Below, piece after piece: positions 54,361 through 60,922 of a stretch of DNA of 60,922 bases. The stretch comes from Nioella halotolerans. Lineage in GTDB: Bacteria; Pseudomonadota; Alphaproteobacteria; Rhodobacterales; Rhodobacteraceae. The stretch covers positions 1 to 60,922 of the forward strand of contig QVQC01000083.1 of NCBI GenBank assembly GCA_003428585.1. Reading direction: 5' to 3'. Positions within the stretch are counted from its first letter, which is position 1; every line of letters begins with the position of its first letter. Position numbers and translations under genes: made by a program. Under the pieces are notes generated by a model. That model did not search any database. It was not told the origin of the DNA and saw only the letters and a list, made by a program, of their open reading frames with translations.

Positions 54361-55971
54361 TTACTCCGCAGGGTTGGCAAAGGGGCCTTGCCCGTCATGG
54401 GTGCGCAGGCGGTGTTCATGACGTGCCTGCCACGCCTCGGTCTCGGCGACGTCCTGGAATGGCCCTTTGCGGATGTATTTCACCATCAGGCCCATCTCGA
54501 CGATGAAAAGGATGGTGTAGAAGGTGATGAAGCCCGCCAGCGTGATCAGAAGTTCGGCCACGCTCAGATGCGAGGCGGACAGTGCCGTGGGCAGCACGCC
54601 GTCCACCGTCCAGGGCTGGCGGCCGAATTCCGCGACGAACCACCCCAGTTCTGCCGCGATCCACGGCGTCGGGATGATGGCGACAGCGGCGTAAAGCGAC
54701 CAGCGCGGGAATTGCATCCGGTAGAACGAGGCGCGCACGAAGAAGAAGGCCATCACCGCGATGAAGCTGAAGCCGAGCCCGACCATGATGCGGAACGCCC
54801 AGAACAGCGGCGCGACACCCGGGATCGTGTCCTCGGCGGCCATGGCGATCTGCTCATCCGTCGCGTCGCGCGGATCCTCCACGTAGCGCATCAGCAGCAG
54901 GGCATAGCCGAGATTGTCGGAATGGGCCTCGAACGTGTCGCGCACCTCTTGCGGGGTGGCGTCGCGCTGCTCGCGGATGGTCATCAGCGCGTCGTAGGCA
55001 ATGATGCCGTCGCGGATCATCTCAGCCGATTCGGCCTCCAGCTCGTTGATGCCGGGGATTTCCTCGGTCAGGCTGCGGGTGCCGATCAGGCCCATGGCCC
55101 ACGGGATTTCCACCGCGTAGTGGGTTTCGCGCGCCTCCCGGTCCGGGAAGCCGATCACCGTGAAGGGCGCCGGTGCGTCATGGGTTTCCCACATCGCTTC
55201 CATCGCGGCGAGTTTCATGCGCTGCGTATGGCTGGCCGAATACCCGGACTCGTCGCCCAGAACGACCACCGACAGCGCCGCCGCCAAGCCGAAGGACGAG
55301 GCGACCGCGATCGACCGGCGGGCCAGATCCTTGTGCCGGCCCTGCAAGAGGTAAAGCGCCGAGACGCCCAGCACGAAAATGGCGGCCGTCACGTAGCCCG
55401 CCGACACCGTGTGCACGAACTTGGCCTGCGCGACCTCGTTAAAGAGCACGTCGAAGAAAGACGTCATTTCCATGCGCATCGTGTCGGGGTTGAACTCCGC
55501 CCCTACCGGGTTCTGCATCCAGCCGTTGGCGATGAGAATCCACAGCGCCGAGAAATTCGACCCGATCGCCACCAGCCACGCCACGACCATGTGGGCCACC
55601 TTCGACAGCTTGTCCCAGCCGAAGAAGAACAGACCCACGAAGGTCGCCTCGAGGAAGAAGGCCATCAGCCCCTCGATGGCGAGCGGCGCGCCGAAGATGT
55701 CGCCGACATAATGCGAGTAATAGGACCAGTTCATGCCGAACTGGAATTCCATGGTGATTCCCGTCGCGACGCCCAGCACGAAGTTGATCCCGAACAGCGT
55801 GCCCCAGAATTTCGTCATCTGCCGCCAGATGGGACGGTTCGTCATCACGTAGACCGTTTCCATGATGGCGACGATGACCGACAACCCGAGGGTCAGCGGA
55901 ACGAACAGAAAGTGATACATGGCCGTCAGCGCGAATTGCAGGCGTGACAGCTCTACCAGCCCGATCTCCAT
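54361..55971 (-). CDS. cydA: Cytochrome bd ubiquinol oxidase subunit I CydA
   Basis: The haem b558/b595/d subunit that oxidises ubiquinol and reduces oxygen to water with high affinity. The 536 residues contain the axial His region LSRLQFALTAMYHFLFVPLT, EGLMAFFLEATFVGLFFFGW, and GRQPWTVDGVLPT near the C-terminus, which belongs to the quinol-side conserved segment. A GGAGG ribosome site lies seven bases before the ATG. It has its own 129-base upstream region with an FNR-like box, so it can be expressed apart from cydDC. Confidence 0.95.
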   Translation of the reverse strand: MEIGLVELSRLQFALTAMYHFLFVPLTLGLSVIVAIMETVYVMTNRPIWRQMTKFWGTLFGINFVLGVATGITMEFQFGMNWSYYSHYVGDIFGAPLAIEGLMAFFLEATFVGLFFFGWDKLSKVAHMVVAWLVAIGSNFSALWILIANGWMQNPVGAEFNPDTMRMEMTSFFDVLFNEVAQAKFVHTVSAGYVTAAIFVLGVSALYLLQGRHKDLARRSIAVASSFGLAAALSVVVLGDESGYSASHTQRMKLAAMEAMWETHDAPAPFTVIGFPDREARETHYAVEIPWAMGLIGTRSLTEEIPGINELEAESAEMIRDGIIAYDALMTIREQRDATPQEVRDTFEAHSDNLGYALLLMRYVEDPRDATDEQIAMAAEDTIPGVAPLFWAFRIMVGLGFSFIAVMAFFFVRASFYRMQFPRWSLYAAVAIIPTPWIAAELGWFVAEFGRQPWTVDGVLPTALSASHLSVAELLITLAGFITFYTILFIVEMGLMVKYIRKGPFQDVAETEAWQARHEHRLRTHDGQGPFANPAE

Positions 55972-56005
55972 CCTTTGCCTCCTTGGCAGTTAATACGCAT
56001 CCGTG

Positions 56006-56084
56006 ATGCAGGTTATCGCGGGTATAAAACCTGTATCGCAGATGTAATTGACATGGATCAATATCGGCACCGTTCATGCAGGTT
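56006..56084. promoter_or_regulatory. Repeated ATGCAGGTT motif upstream of cydA
   Basis: ATGCAGGTT occurs at 56006-56014 and 56076-56084, and its inverted near-copy AACCTGTAT at 56028-56036. The first and inverted copies form an imperfect 31-base palindrome. GCATC/GATGC (55997-56009) overlaps it. A repeated, partly palindromic element in a promoter region suggests a second regulator besides FNR, possibly the divergent Rrf2 protein. Confidence 0.4.
56048..56061. promoter_or_regulatory. FNR-like box upstream of cydA
   Basis: TTGACATGGATCAA matches nine of ten positions of the FNR consensus TTGAT-N4-ATCAA. It is centred about 84 bases before the cydA ATG, so the transcription start could sit at the usual distance of about 40 bases downstream. 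It fits oxygen-dependent control of cydAB by FnrL. Confidence 0.7.
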
Positions 56085-56100
56085 TTCGCCGCGTCAGCCG

Positions 56101-57756
56101 TCAGGATTCCGTGCGGTCAAGAGCCATGGAGCGATCCGCCGCGGCGATCTCGACCCTGCGATGCGCGGCCAGAAGGATCACCGCCTCCGGCAAGGCGCGG
56201 CGCAGCCCGGCCATGACCGCCTGCGCGGTCGCCTCGTCCAGCCCTTCGGTCGGTTCGTCCAGCAGCAAGACCGCGGGTCGCTTGAGAATCGCGCGCGCCA
56301 GCACGAGACGCCGCGCCTCGCCCCCCGACAGGCCCGCCCCGCGAAAGCCGAGGCGGCTGTCCAGACCGCCCCGCGCCCGGATCGTTTCGGCCAGTTGAAC
56401 GGCCTCCAACGCCTGCCACAGGTCGCGCGGGGCAGCCCCCGGCGCGGCAAGGCGCAGGTTCTCGGCGATGCTGCCCGCGATCAGCGCGTTGCGCTGCGGC
56501 ACCAGCGCGATGCGCGCCCCGAGCACCTCGCGCGACCACGCCCCGACCGCCGCGCCGCCGATATCCACCGTGCCCCCGCTCGGCTCCAGCGCACCGGCCG
56601 CCAGCAGCAGGACGGTGCTTTTGCCGCAGCCGCTTGGCCCGGTCAGCGCGACGATTTCGCCGGGTGCGACCGTCAGCGACAGCGGCGCGAAGACCCGGCG
56701 CCCCGATCCGCCCGGCCGGTAGTCAAGGTCGCGCAGCGCCAGCGATGGGGTCCCGGGCATGTCCTCGCGGGTGCCGCCCGGCGCCGCCACCGCCAGCGAG
56801 GGCAGGATGCGCCGCGCCGCCTGAGTCATGCGCCCGATCTCGGACAGGGCGCGGCGCACCGGCGCGACCGCCTCGCCCAAGGCCAGCGCGGCAAAGACGC
56901 CGATGGCGGCGCGCGCGGCGCTGATCTCGCCGGCCTGCACCAGCATGGCGCCGACCGCGAGCGCCGCCGCCGTCAGCCCCGCCCCGGTCAGGTCCAGCGC
57001 CGCCTGCGTCAGCCGTTCGATCCGGTCGAGCCGGGCGCGCGCCGTGCTGTGTCGGAGATGGGCGTTGCGCGCGTGATCCTCTGCAGCCTGCAACTGGCCG
57101 TAAACCGTCAGGTCATCGCGCCCCGCGATCAGGTCGATCAGCCGCGACCGGCTGGCCTGCATCGCCGCCTCGGCCTGCCGCGCCGGCCGCCGCGCGATGC
57201 GCTGCCCCAGCAGGAAGACCATCGTCGGCAACAGCAGGAAACCTGTGCCGAGGATCAGCGCGATGGACGGATACACCAAGAGCCACAGCGCAACCGACGC
57301 CGTGACGATGACCGCCCCGCCGGCCAGCGCGGGCAGCACGAGGCGCAAAAGCGCCCCGTCGAGCGCGTCGATATCGGCCGTCACCCGGTTCAGGAAGGTG
57401 TTGGCGCGCAGCCGTTCAAGCGTCCGGTAGGGGCGGGTCAGCAGCCCTTGCAAAAGCCGGATGCGGAGGTGCGACAGGGCGCGCAGCGTGGCGTCATGGG
57501 TCAGCAGGCGTTCGCCGTAGCGCGCCGCCGTGCGCCCCAGCGCCAGCAACCGCACCATCGCCGAGGGCGCGAAAACGTTGAAAAGGATGCCGATCCCGGC
57601 CATCCCGGCGGCGGCGGCGGCGGTGATGAACCAGCCCGACAGGCCCAGCAACGCGACGCCCATGGCCAGCACGGTCACGGCCAGCGCGAGCCCGCGTAGA
57701 AAGGCGCGGCGTTCGCCGCGGACCAGCATCACCACGAGCATGACAAGCTGTTTCAC
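56101..57756 (-). CDS. cydC: Thiol reductant ABC exporter subunit CydC
   Basis: A 551-residue half-transporter with six membrane helices (about 1-300) and an ATPase domain. Walker A is TGPSGCGKSTVLLLA, the signature LSGGEARRLVLARA and Walker B AVLLLDEPTEGLD. With CydD it exports glutathione and cysteine to the periplasm, which is needed to assemble cytochrome bd. Order in the operon and the short linker support CydC rather than CydD. It overlaps cydD by four bases. Confidence 0.92.
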   Translation of the reverse strand: MKQLVMLVVMLVRGERRAFLRGLALAVTVLAMGVALLGLSGWFITAAAAAGMAGIGILFNVFAPSAMVRLLALGRTAARYGERLLTHDATLRALSHLRIRLLQGLLTRPYRTLERLRANTFLNRVTADIDALDGALLRLVLPALAGGAVIVTASVALWLLVYPSIALILGTGFLLLPTMVFLLGQRIARRPARQAEAAMQASRSRLIDLIAGRDDLTVYGQLQAAEDHARNAHLRHSTARARLDRIERLTQAALDLTGAGLTAAALAVGAMLVQAGEISAARAAIGVFAALALGEAVAPVRRALSEIGRMTQAARRILPSLAVAAPGGTREDMPGTPSLALRDLDYRPGGSGRRVFAPLSLTVAPGEIVALTGPSGCGKSTVLLLAAGALEPSGGTVDIGGAAVGAWSREVLGARIALVPQRNALIAGSIAENLRLAAPGAAPRDLWQALEAVQLAETIRARGGLDSRLGFRGAGLSGGEARRLVLARAILKRPAVLLLDEPTEGLDEATAQAVMAGLRRALPEAVILLAAHRRVEIAAADRSMALDRTES

Positions 57757-59393
57757 GACGCCTCGCCCCGCGTGTTGTCCAGCCGGATCACCCTGTCCAT
57801 GCGGGCCGCCAGATCCCCGTCATGGGTGGCGATGACCAGCGTGCCGCCGGCCTCGGCATAGGCCATCAGCCCCTCGGCGATCGCGGCGGCGGTGTGCGCG
57901 TCCAGATCGGCCGTCGGCTCGTCGGCGAGGATCATCTGCGGCGCGCCCTGCATCGCGCGCGCCAGCGTGACGCGCCGCGCCTCGCCGCCCGACAGCCCCG
58001 CGCCGCGTTCGCCCAGCAGGGTCAGATCGCCCTTCGGCAGCCCCGCCAGCAAACCGTCGAGATGCGCCGCGCGCAGCACCTCGGGCCGGACCGGGTCGCC
58101 GAACCCGATATTGTGCCGCAGGCTTCGGTTCAGGAAATGCGGGGCCTGCGGCATCCAGCCGATCCCGCGGCGCCAATCGGTCGCGGTATCCTCGTCCAGC
58201 GGGCGCCCGCCCAGCAGGATCCGGCCCGCCTCCGGCCGGTCCAGCCCCGCGATCAGGCGCAGAAGCGTGGTCTTGCCGCAACCGCTTGGCCCCGTCACGG
58301 CGATGCGCGCGCCCGGCGCGATCTCGATATCGGGAAAGTCGAGCCCCCGGTGGCGCAGCCCTGTCAACCGCAGCGCGACCGGCCCCGCGTCCATCCCGCC
58401 GCCCCCGCCATGGCCGAGCCGCGCGGGACGATCCTCGCGCTGCCACTGGTCGACCTCGTCCAGCACCGCGTCGGCGGCCGCGCGGTCATGCCACGCGGCG
58501 GCGAGATCGCGTAGCGGCTGAAAGAATTCCGGCGTCAGCAGCAACAGGTAGATCCCCGCCGCGGGCGACAGCGTGCCCCCCCAACTGCCCCAGCCAAGCT
58601 CGCCCAGCAAGGTAAAGCCGACCCAGATCGCCACCATCGCGACCCCGATCGCCGCGAACAACTCCAGCACCGTCGAGGAGAGGAAGGCGATTTTCAGCAC
58701 CGCCATCGTGCGATCGCGCAGCGACTCGGAGGTCTCCGCGAACCCGTCCACCAGCGGCCCGCCGGCGCCGATCAGGCGCAGGTCGGACAAGGCGGCCAGC
58801 CGGTCCACGAGCAGGTCGCTCAACTGCCCGATCTCGACCATCTGGCGCTCGCTCGCCGTCTTCGCGGCCCAACCGACCAGCGCCATGAAAACAGGGATCA
58901 GCGGCCCGGCCATCAGCAGCACAAGGGCAACCGCCCACGAATTCCAAAGCGCGATGACAAGGATCACCAAGGGCACCACCATGGCCCGAAGCCGCGCGGG
59001 CCGGTAGCGCAAGAGGTAGGGGCGCAGCGCCTCCAGCTTTTCGCCCGCCAGCGCCGCCAGCGCCCCGGCCCCGCCGAGGCCGGAGGCCGTCGCCGCCCGC
59101 GCTTCGCCGTCGAGGATCGCCGCGCGCAGACCCGCGATCCGCGCCTCCGCGGCATCGGCAAGGGCCCGCTGCGCCGCCATGTCGATCCCGCTGCGCAGGA
59201 CGGCAAGCGCCAGGAAGCCAAGCGCGGCCGGTACGGGCGCTATGCGGCCCGGATCGGTCAAGAGCCCGCCGATGACCCACGCGATGATGGCGGCCTGCAA
59301 CGGCCAGACGAGCGCAGCGCCAAGTGATAGCAAGACGCCGCGTGTCTCGTCGAGCGACCGGGTGCTGTCTGTCAAGGTTGCGGAAGATGGCAT
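57753..59393 (-). CDS. cydD: Thiol reductant ABC exporter subunit CydD
   Basis: A 546-residue half-transporter, six helices then an ATPase domain with Walker A TGPSGCGKTTLLRLIAG, signature LSGGEARRVTLARAM and Walker B MILADEPTADLD. It pairs with CydC. It is the first gene of the cydDCABX operon, with an FNR-like box 50 bases upstream and a divergent Rrf2 regulator. The GAAAAT/ATTTTC inverted repeat at 59395-59410 abuts its start codon and may affect translation. Confidence 0.92.
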   Translation of the reverse strand: MPSSATLTDSTRSLDETRGVLLSLGAALVWPLQAAIIAWVIGGLLTDPGRIAPVPAALGFLALAVLRSGIDMAAQRALADAAEARIAGLRAAILDGEARAATASGLGGAGALAALAGEKLEALRPYLLRYRPARLRAMVVPLVILVIALWNSWAVALVLLMAGPLIPVFMALVGWAAKTASERQMVEIGQLSDLLVDRLAALSDLRLIGAGGPLVDGFAETSESLRDRTMAVLKIAFLSSTVLELFAAIGVAMVAIWVGFTLLGELGWGSWGGTLSPAAGIYLLLLTPEFFQPLRDLAAAWHDRAAADAVLDEVDQWQREDRPARLGHGGGGGMDAGPVALRLTGLRHRGLDFPDIEIAPGARIAVTGPSGCGKTTLLRLIAGLDRPEAGRILLGGRPLDEDTATDWRRGIGWMPQAPHFLNRSLRHNIGFGDPVRPEVLRAAHLDGLLAGLPKGDLTLLGERGAGLSGGEARRVTLARAMQGAPQMILADEPTADLDAHTAAAIAEGLMAYAEAGGTLVIATHDGDLAARMDRVIRLDNTRGEAS

Positions 59394-59394
59394 G

Positions 59395-59440
59395 GAAAAT
59401 CCGTATTTTCGATACGACTATTACGCTTCGCCACGAAGCG
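59395..59440. promoter_or_regulatory. Two inverted repeats in the cydD leader
   Basis: GAAAAT-CCGT-ATTTTC (59395-59410) touches the cydD ATG, and CGCTTCG-CCA-CGAAGCG (59424-59440) lies just before the FNR-like box. Both are perfect. They could be operators for the divergent Rrf2-family protein or leader hairpins. Which one, if any, is functional cannot be told from sequence. Confidence 0.4.
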
Positions 59441-59442
59441 AT

Positions 59443-59456
59443 TTGATCTGGCTCAA
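59443..59456. promoter_or_regulatory. FNR-like box between cydD and the Rrf2 gene
   Basis: TTGATCTGGCTCAA matches nine of ten positions of the FNR consensus. It sits in the 116-base divergent region, 50 bases from cydD and 54 from the Rrf2 gene, so it could serve either promoter. With the box before cydA, it suggests both cyd transcripts respond to low oxygen. Confidence 0.65.
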
Positions 59457-59509
59457 TGTAAACCGCTAACGACGATGCAAGATATCCGGGTGCTTTCGAA
59501 AGGACCCGG

Positions 59510-59980
59510 ATGCGACTGACAACCAGAACCAACCTAGCATCCCGCATCTTGATGGCGTGTGCCGTGAACACCGGCACCCTTCTGCGCACGGCGGAAATCG
59601 CGGAACTGTGCAACTGTTCCACCAACCATGCGGCGCATGTCGTGCAGAAGCTTCAGACCGAGGGATACCTTGTCACGCTGCGCGGACGCAGCGGCGGCAT
59701 CCGGTTGGCGCGCGCGGTGGACCGGATTTCCATGGGCGCGGTGTTTCGCCTGTTCGAGGCGGAGATTCCCTTTGCCGAATGCTTCGACGCCGAAAACAAC
59801 GCCTGCCCGCTGAGCAACGATTGCCGCCTGCGCAGCTACATCACGCGCGCGCTCGATGCCTTCTACCACGAGCTTGACATGGTCACGCTGGAGGATCTCG
59901 TGCGGGGCAACTGCGGGCTGGGCACGCTTCTGGCCATGCAACCGACACCGCCCGAACGCTGCGCCCCTACCCCACCCTGA
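59510..59980 (+). CDS. Rrf2-family Fe-S regulator (NsrR-like)
   Basis: A 156-residue winged-helix regulator. MRLTTRTNLASRILMACAVN and VVQKLQTEGYLVTLRGRSGGIRLAR (about residues 45-69) are typical of NsrR. Cys91, Cys99 and Cys105 (C-X7-C-X5-C) would bind an iron-sulfur cluster that senses nitric oxide or redox state. NsrR-type repressors control NO detoxification, and cytochrome bd is NO-resistant, so control of cydDCABX is a sensible inference. IscR is unlikely because the helix-turn-helix and the operon context differ. Confidence 0.85.
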   Translation: MRLTTRTNLASRILMACAVNTGTLLRTAEIAELCNCSTNHAAHVVQKLQTEGYLVTLRGRSGGIRLARAVDRISMGAVFRLFEAEIPFAECFDAENNACPLSNDCRLRSYITRALDAFYHELDMVTLEDLVRGNCGLGTLLAMQPTPPERCAPTPP

Positions 59981-60047
59981 CCGCCGCAGGCGCACCTGAA
60001 CTGCGGCTTGTGCAGGCCCGTGTGCTTGTGTAATACAGTGCCGCGTT

Positions 60048-60123
60048 GCCCCTATAGCTCAGCTGGTAGAGCGCTTGATTTGTAATCAAGATGTCGGGAG
60101 TTCGAGTCTCTCTGGGGGCACCA
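60048..60123 (+). tRNA. tRNA-Thr(TGT)
   Basis: A complete 76-base cloverleaf with encoded CCA. The acceptor GCCCCTA pairs with TGGGGGC (one G-T pair), the discriminator is A, the D arm GCTC/GAGC, the anticodon stem CTTGA/TCAAG with loop TTTGTAA (anticodon TGT, reading ACA), and the T arm GGGAG/CTCTC with loop TTCGAGT. Confidence 0.95.
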
Positions 60124-60846
60124 AATATATTGAAAACCCTATGAAATTCAGATTCACATAGTTCGGTTAAAGACCTTGATCCACCTTCCTGCCCACCCTT
60201 GGAACCGTAGCGCGTCCGTCTCTGCAGGTGCCTCGCATGGCGGCATGCGCCTGCCAACCGGGCAATATCTGAAACGGGTGCGGGTGTTCTGCCCGCAGTG
60301 CCCCACCAGATGGTGCACGTGGCCGCGTGCGGAACCGTCCTGCATGAAAATGTACACAGCCCGGCGCACGACCGGGCAGGTGGTGACTTGCCGCGGGACT
60401 TTTCCTCCACGCGCGCTTGGAGTATCCGTATTGATCAAGCCGTTTTCGGCGTCCATGGGCGGCATGTTGGGAAGAGCGTGGTGGCCAAGGCGCGGATCGT
60501 CATCCATCTGAATGGGACACCGCACCTTCGCGGCGTCGCCGCACTGGCGGACGATGCGCAGGAGGCGGCGCGCGGGGCCATCTCGCGCTGTTTCGGGCGA
60601 AACTGCAACCGCTGAATTGATCCGGGAACGCGCCGCCGAGGCTCTCGACGCGTCAACGAAGATCACGCGGATCGGTCAGGATATCGAGCCGCTGCATACC
60701 GCTCACCCCGATGGCGCCCCCTCCGCTCACTGCCGGGGACAAGGGCGCCCCTCGCGCCGGAGCGCCTTGGTTTTCATGTCTGCCGCTTCCAGTGCCAAGC
60801 CTGGCCGGACCCCGTTTCTGGCGGCGGCGCGGCAGGGTGCGACAAG
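60124..60846. other. Gene-poor region after tRNA-Thr
   Basis: More than 700 bases with no convincing gene. The first 55 bases are AT-rich compared with the surroundings. Open frames of 60-170 codons exist on both strands but have poor codon use, no clear ribosome site and no recognisable family. I do not see a second copy of the tRNA 3' end nearby. It may be a worn-down insertion at the tRNA or simple spacer. Confidence 0.5.
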
Positions 60847-60873
60847 ACGGGGCGCCCCAGCGGAGCGCCCCGT
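60847..60873 (-). terminator. Hairpin downstream of the gene entering at the right edge
   Basis: ACGGGGCGC (60847-60855) and GCGCCCCGT (60865-60873) form a nine-base perfect stem with a nine-base loop, about 25 bases past the stop codon of the partial minus-strand gene. On the minus strand it is followed by CTTGTC, only a weak T tract. Its place argues for a terminator. Confidence 0.55.
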
Positions 60874-60897
60874 TCCCGTGCCAACTGCCCGGCCGCG

Positions 60898-60922
60898 TCA
60901 GCCGATCTTGCTCAGCAGGCTG
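60898..60922 (-). CDS. C-terminal end of a gene entering from the right (partial)
   Basis: On the minus strand the last bases read Ser-Leu-Leu-Ser-Lys-Ile-Gly followed by TGA. A strong hairpin follows the stop, which supports a real gene end. Ending in a Ser-Leu-Leu-Ser motif is reminiscent of flagellin-type C-termini, but seven residues are not enough to assign a product. Confidence 0.35.

Noticed and set aside
59967..60410. Minus-strand frame containing APRETRTPDILITNQALYQL
   Set aside because: This peptide is the antisense translation of the tRNA-Thr gene, a well-known false protein in databases.
60154..60666. Overlapping open frames on both strands after tRNA-Thr
   Set aside because: No domain, start context or codon pattern supports either; not reported as genes or as a definite pseudogene.

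Overview
The window is high-GC, gene-dense bacterial DNA. Its gene content fits a marine-type alphaproteobacterium of the Rhodobacteraceae/Roseobacter group. The indicators are FdsGBA-FdhD-FdsD soluble formate dehydrogenase, a six-gene Pha-type Mrp antiporter with fused A and B subunits, a SUF cluster with class II SufS, FNR-type boxes at cyd genes, and short GC-rich intergenic hairpins. The assignment rests on gene content and style only; no rRNA or species marker is present.

Layout. 0.2-5.4 kb (minus): end of purine synthesis (purM-purN), then the NAD operon nadA-nadB-nadC. 5.5-12.5 kb (minus): a LysR regulator and the NAD-dependent molybdenum formate dehydrogenase fdsG-fdsB-fdsA-fdhD-fdsD, with a palindromic T-N11-A box between regulator and operon. 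12.6-13.6 kb: aroQ and a small membrane protein. 13.6-17.9 kb: a divergent arsenic locus. ArsR (plus) faces a minus-strand operon that starts with a DoeB-like deacylase and a threonine-dehydratase-like PLP enzyme, followed by Acr3 and ArsH. 18.4-24.3 kb (plus): phaA(AB)CDEFG/mrp. 24.3-36.0 kb: a nine-gene minus-strand operon, almost every junction overlapping by 1-4 bases, encoding a family-5 peptide-type ABC importer, a GNAT, a phosphonate-type FAD oxidase, PhnX and a cytoplasmic phosphonate monoesterase/sulfatase, with a divergent LysR and a hotdog thioesterase. 36.1-38.9 kb: tRNA-Arg, a membrane-anchored spermidine-synthase-like protein and an O-methyltransferase. 39-47.6 kb (minus): the suf cluster with four extra genes. 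47.7-50.2 kb (minus): ackA with a MaoC-phosphotransacetylase fusion. 50.3-52.9 kb (minus): 5-oxoprolinase pxpB-pxpC-pxpA. 53.0-60.0 kb: cydD-cydC-cydA-cydB-cydX ending in a clear intrinsic terminator, with a divergent Rrf2/NsrR-like regulator and two FNR-like boxes. 60.0 kb to the end: tRNA-Thr, about 770 bases without a convincing gene, and the last codons of a gene entering from the right.

Most interesting region. The 24.3-34.4 kb operon reads as a self-contained route for taking up an intact phosphonate ester, releasing the free aminophosphonate in the cytoplasm, oxidising it to phosphonoacetaldehyde without PhnW, and cleaving the C-P bond with PhnX. The substrate is inferred. Second in interest is the arsenic operon, where two amino-acid-metabolism-type enzymes precede the arsenite pump and appear to share its ArsR-controlled promoter.
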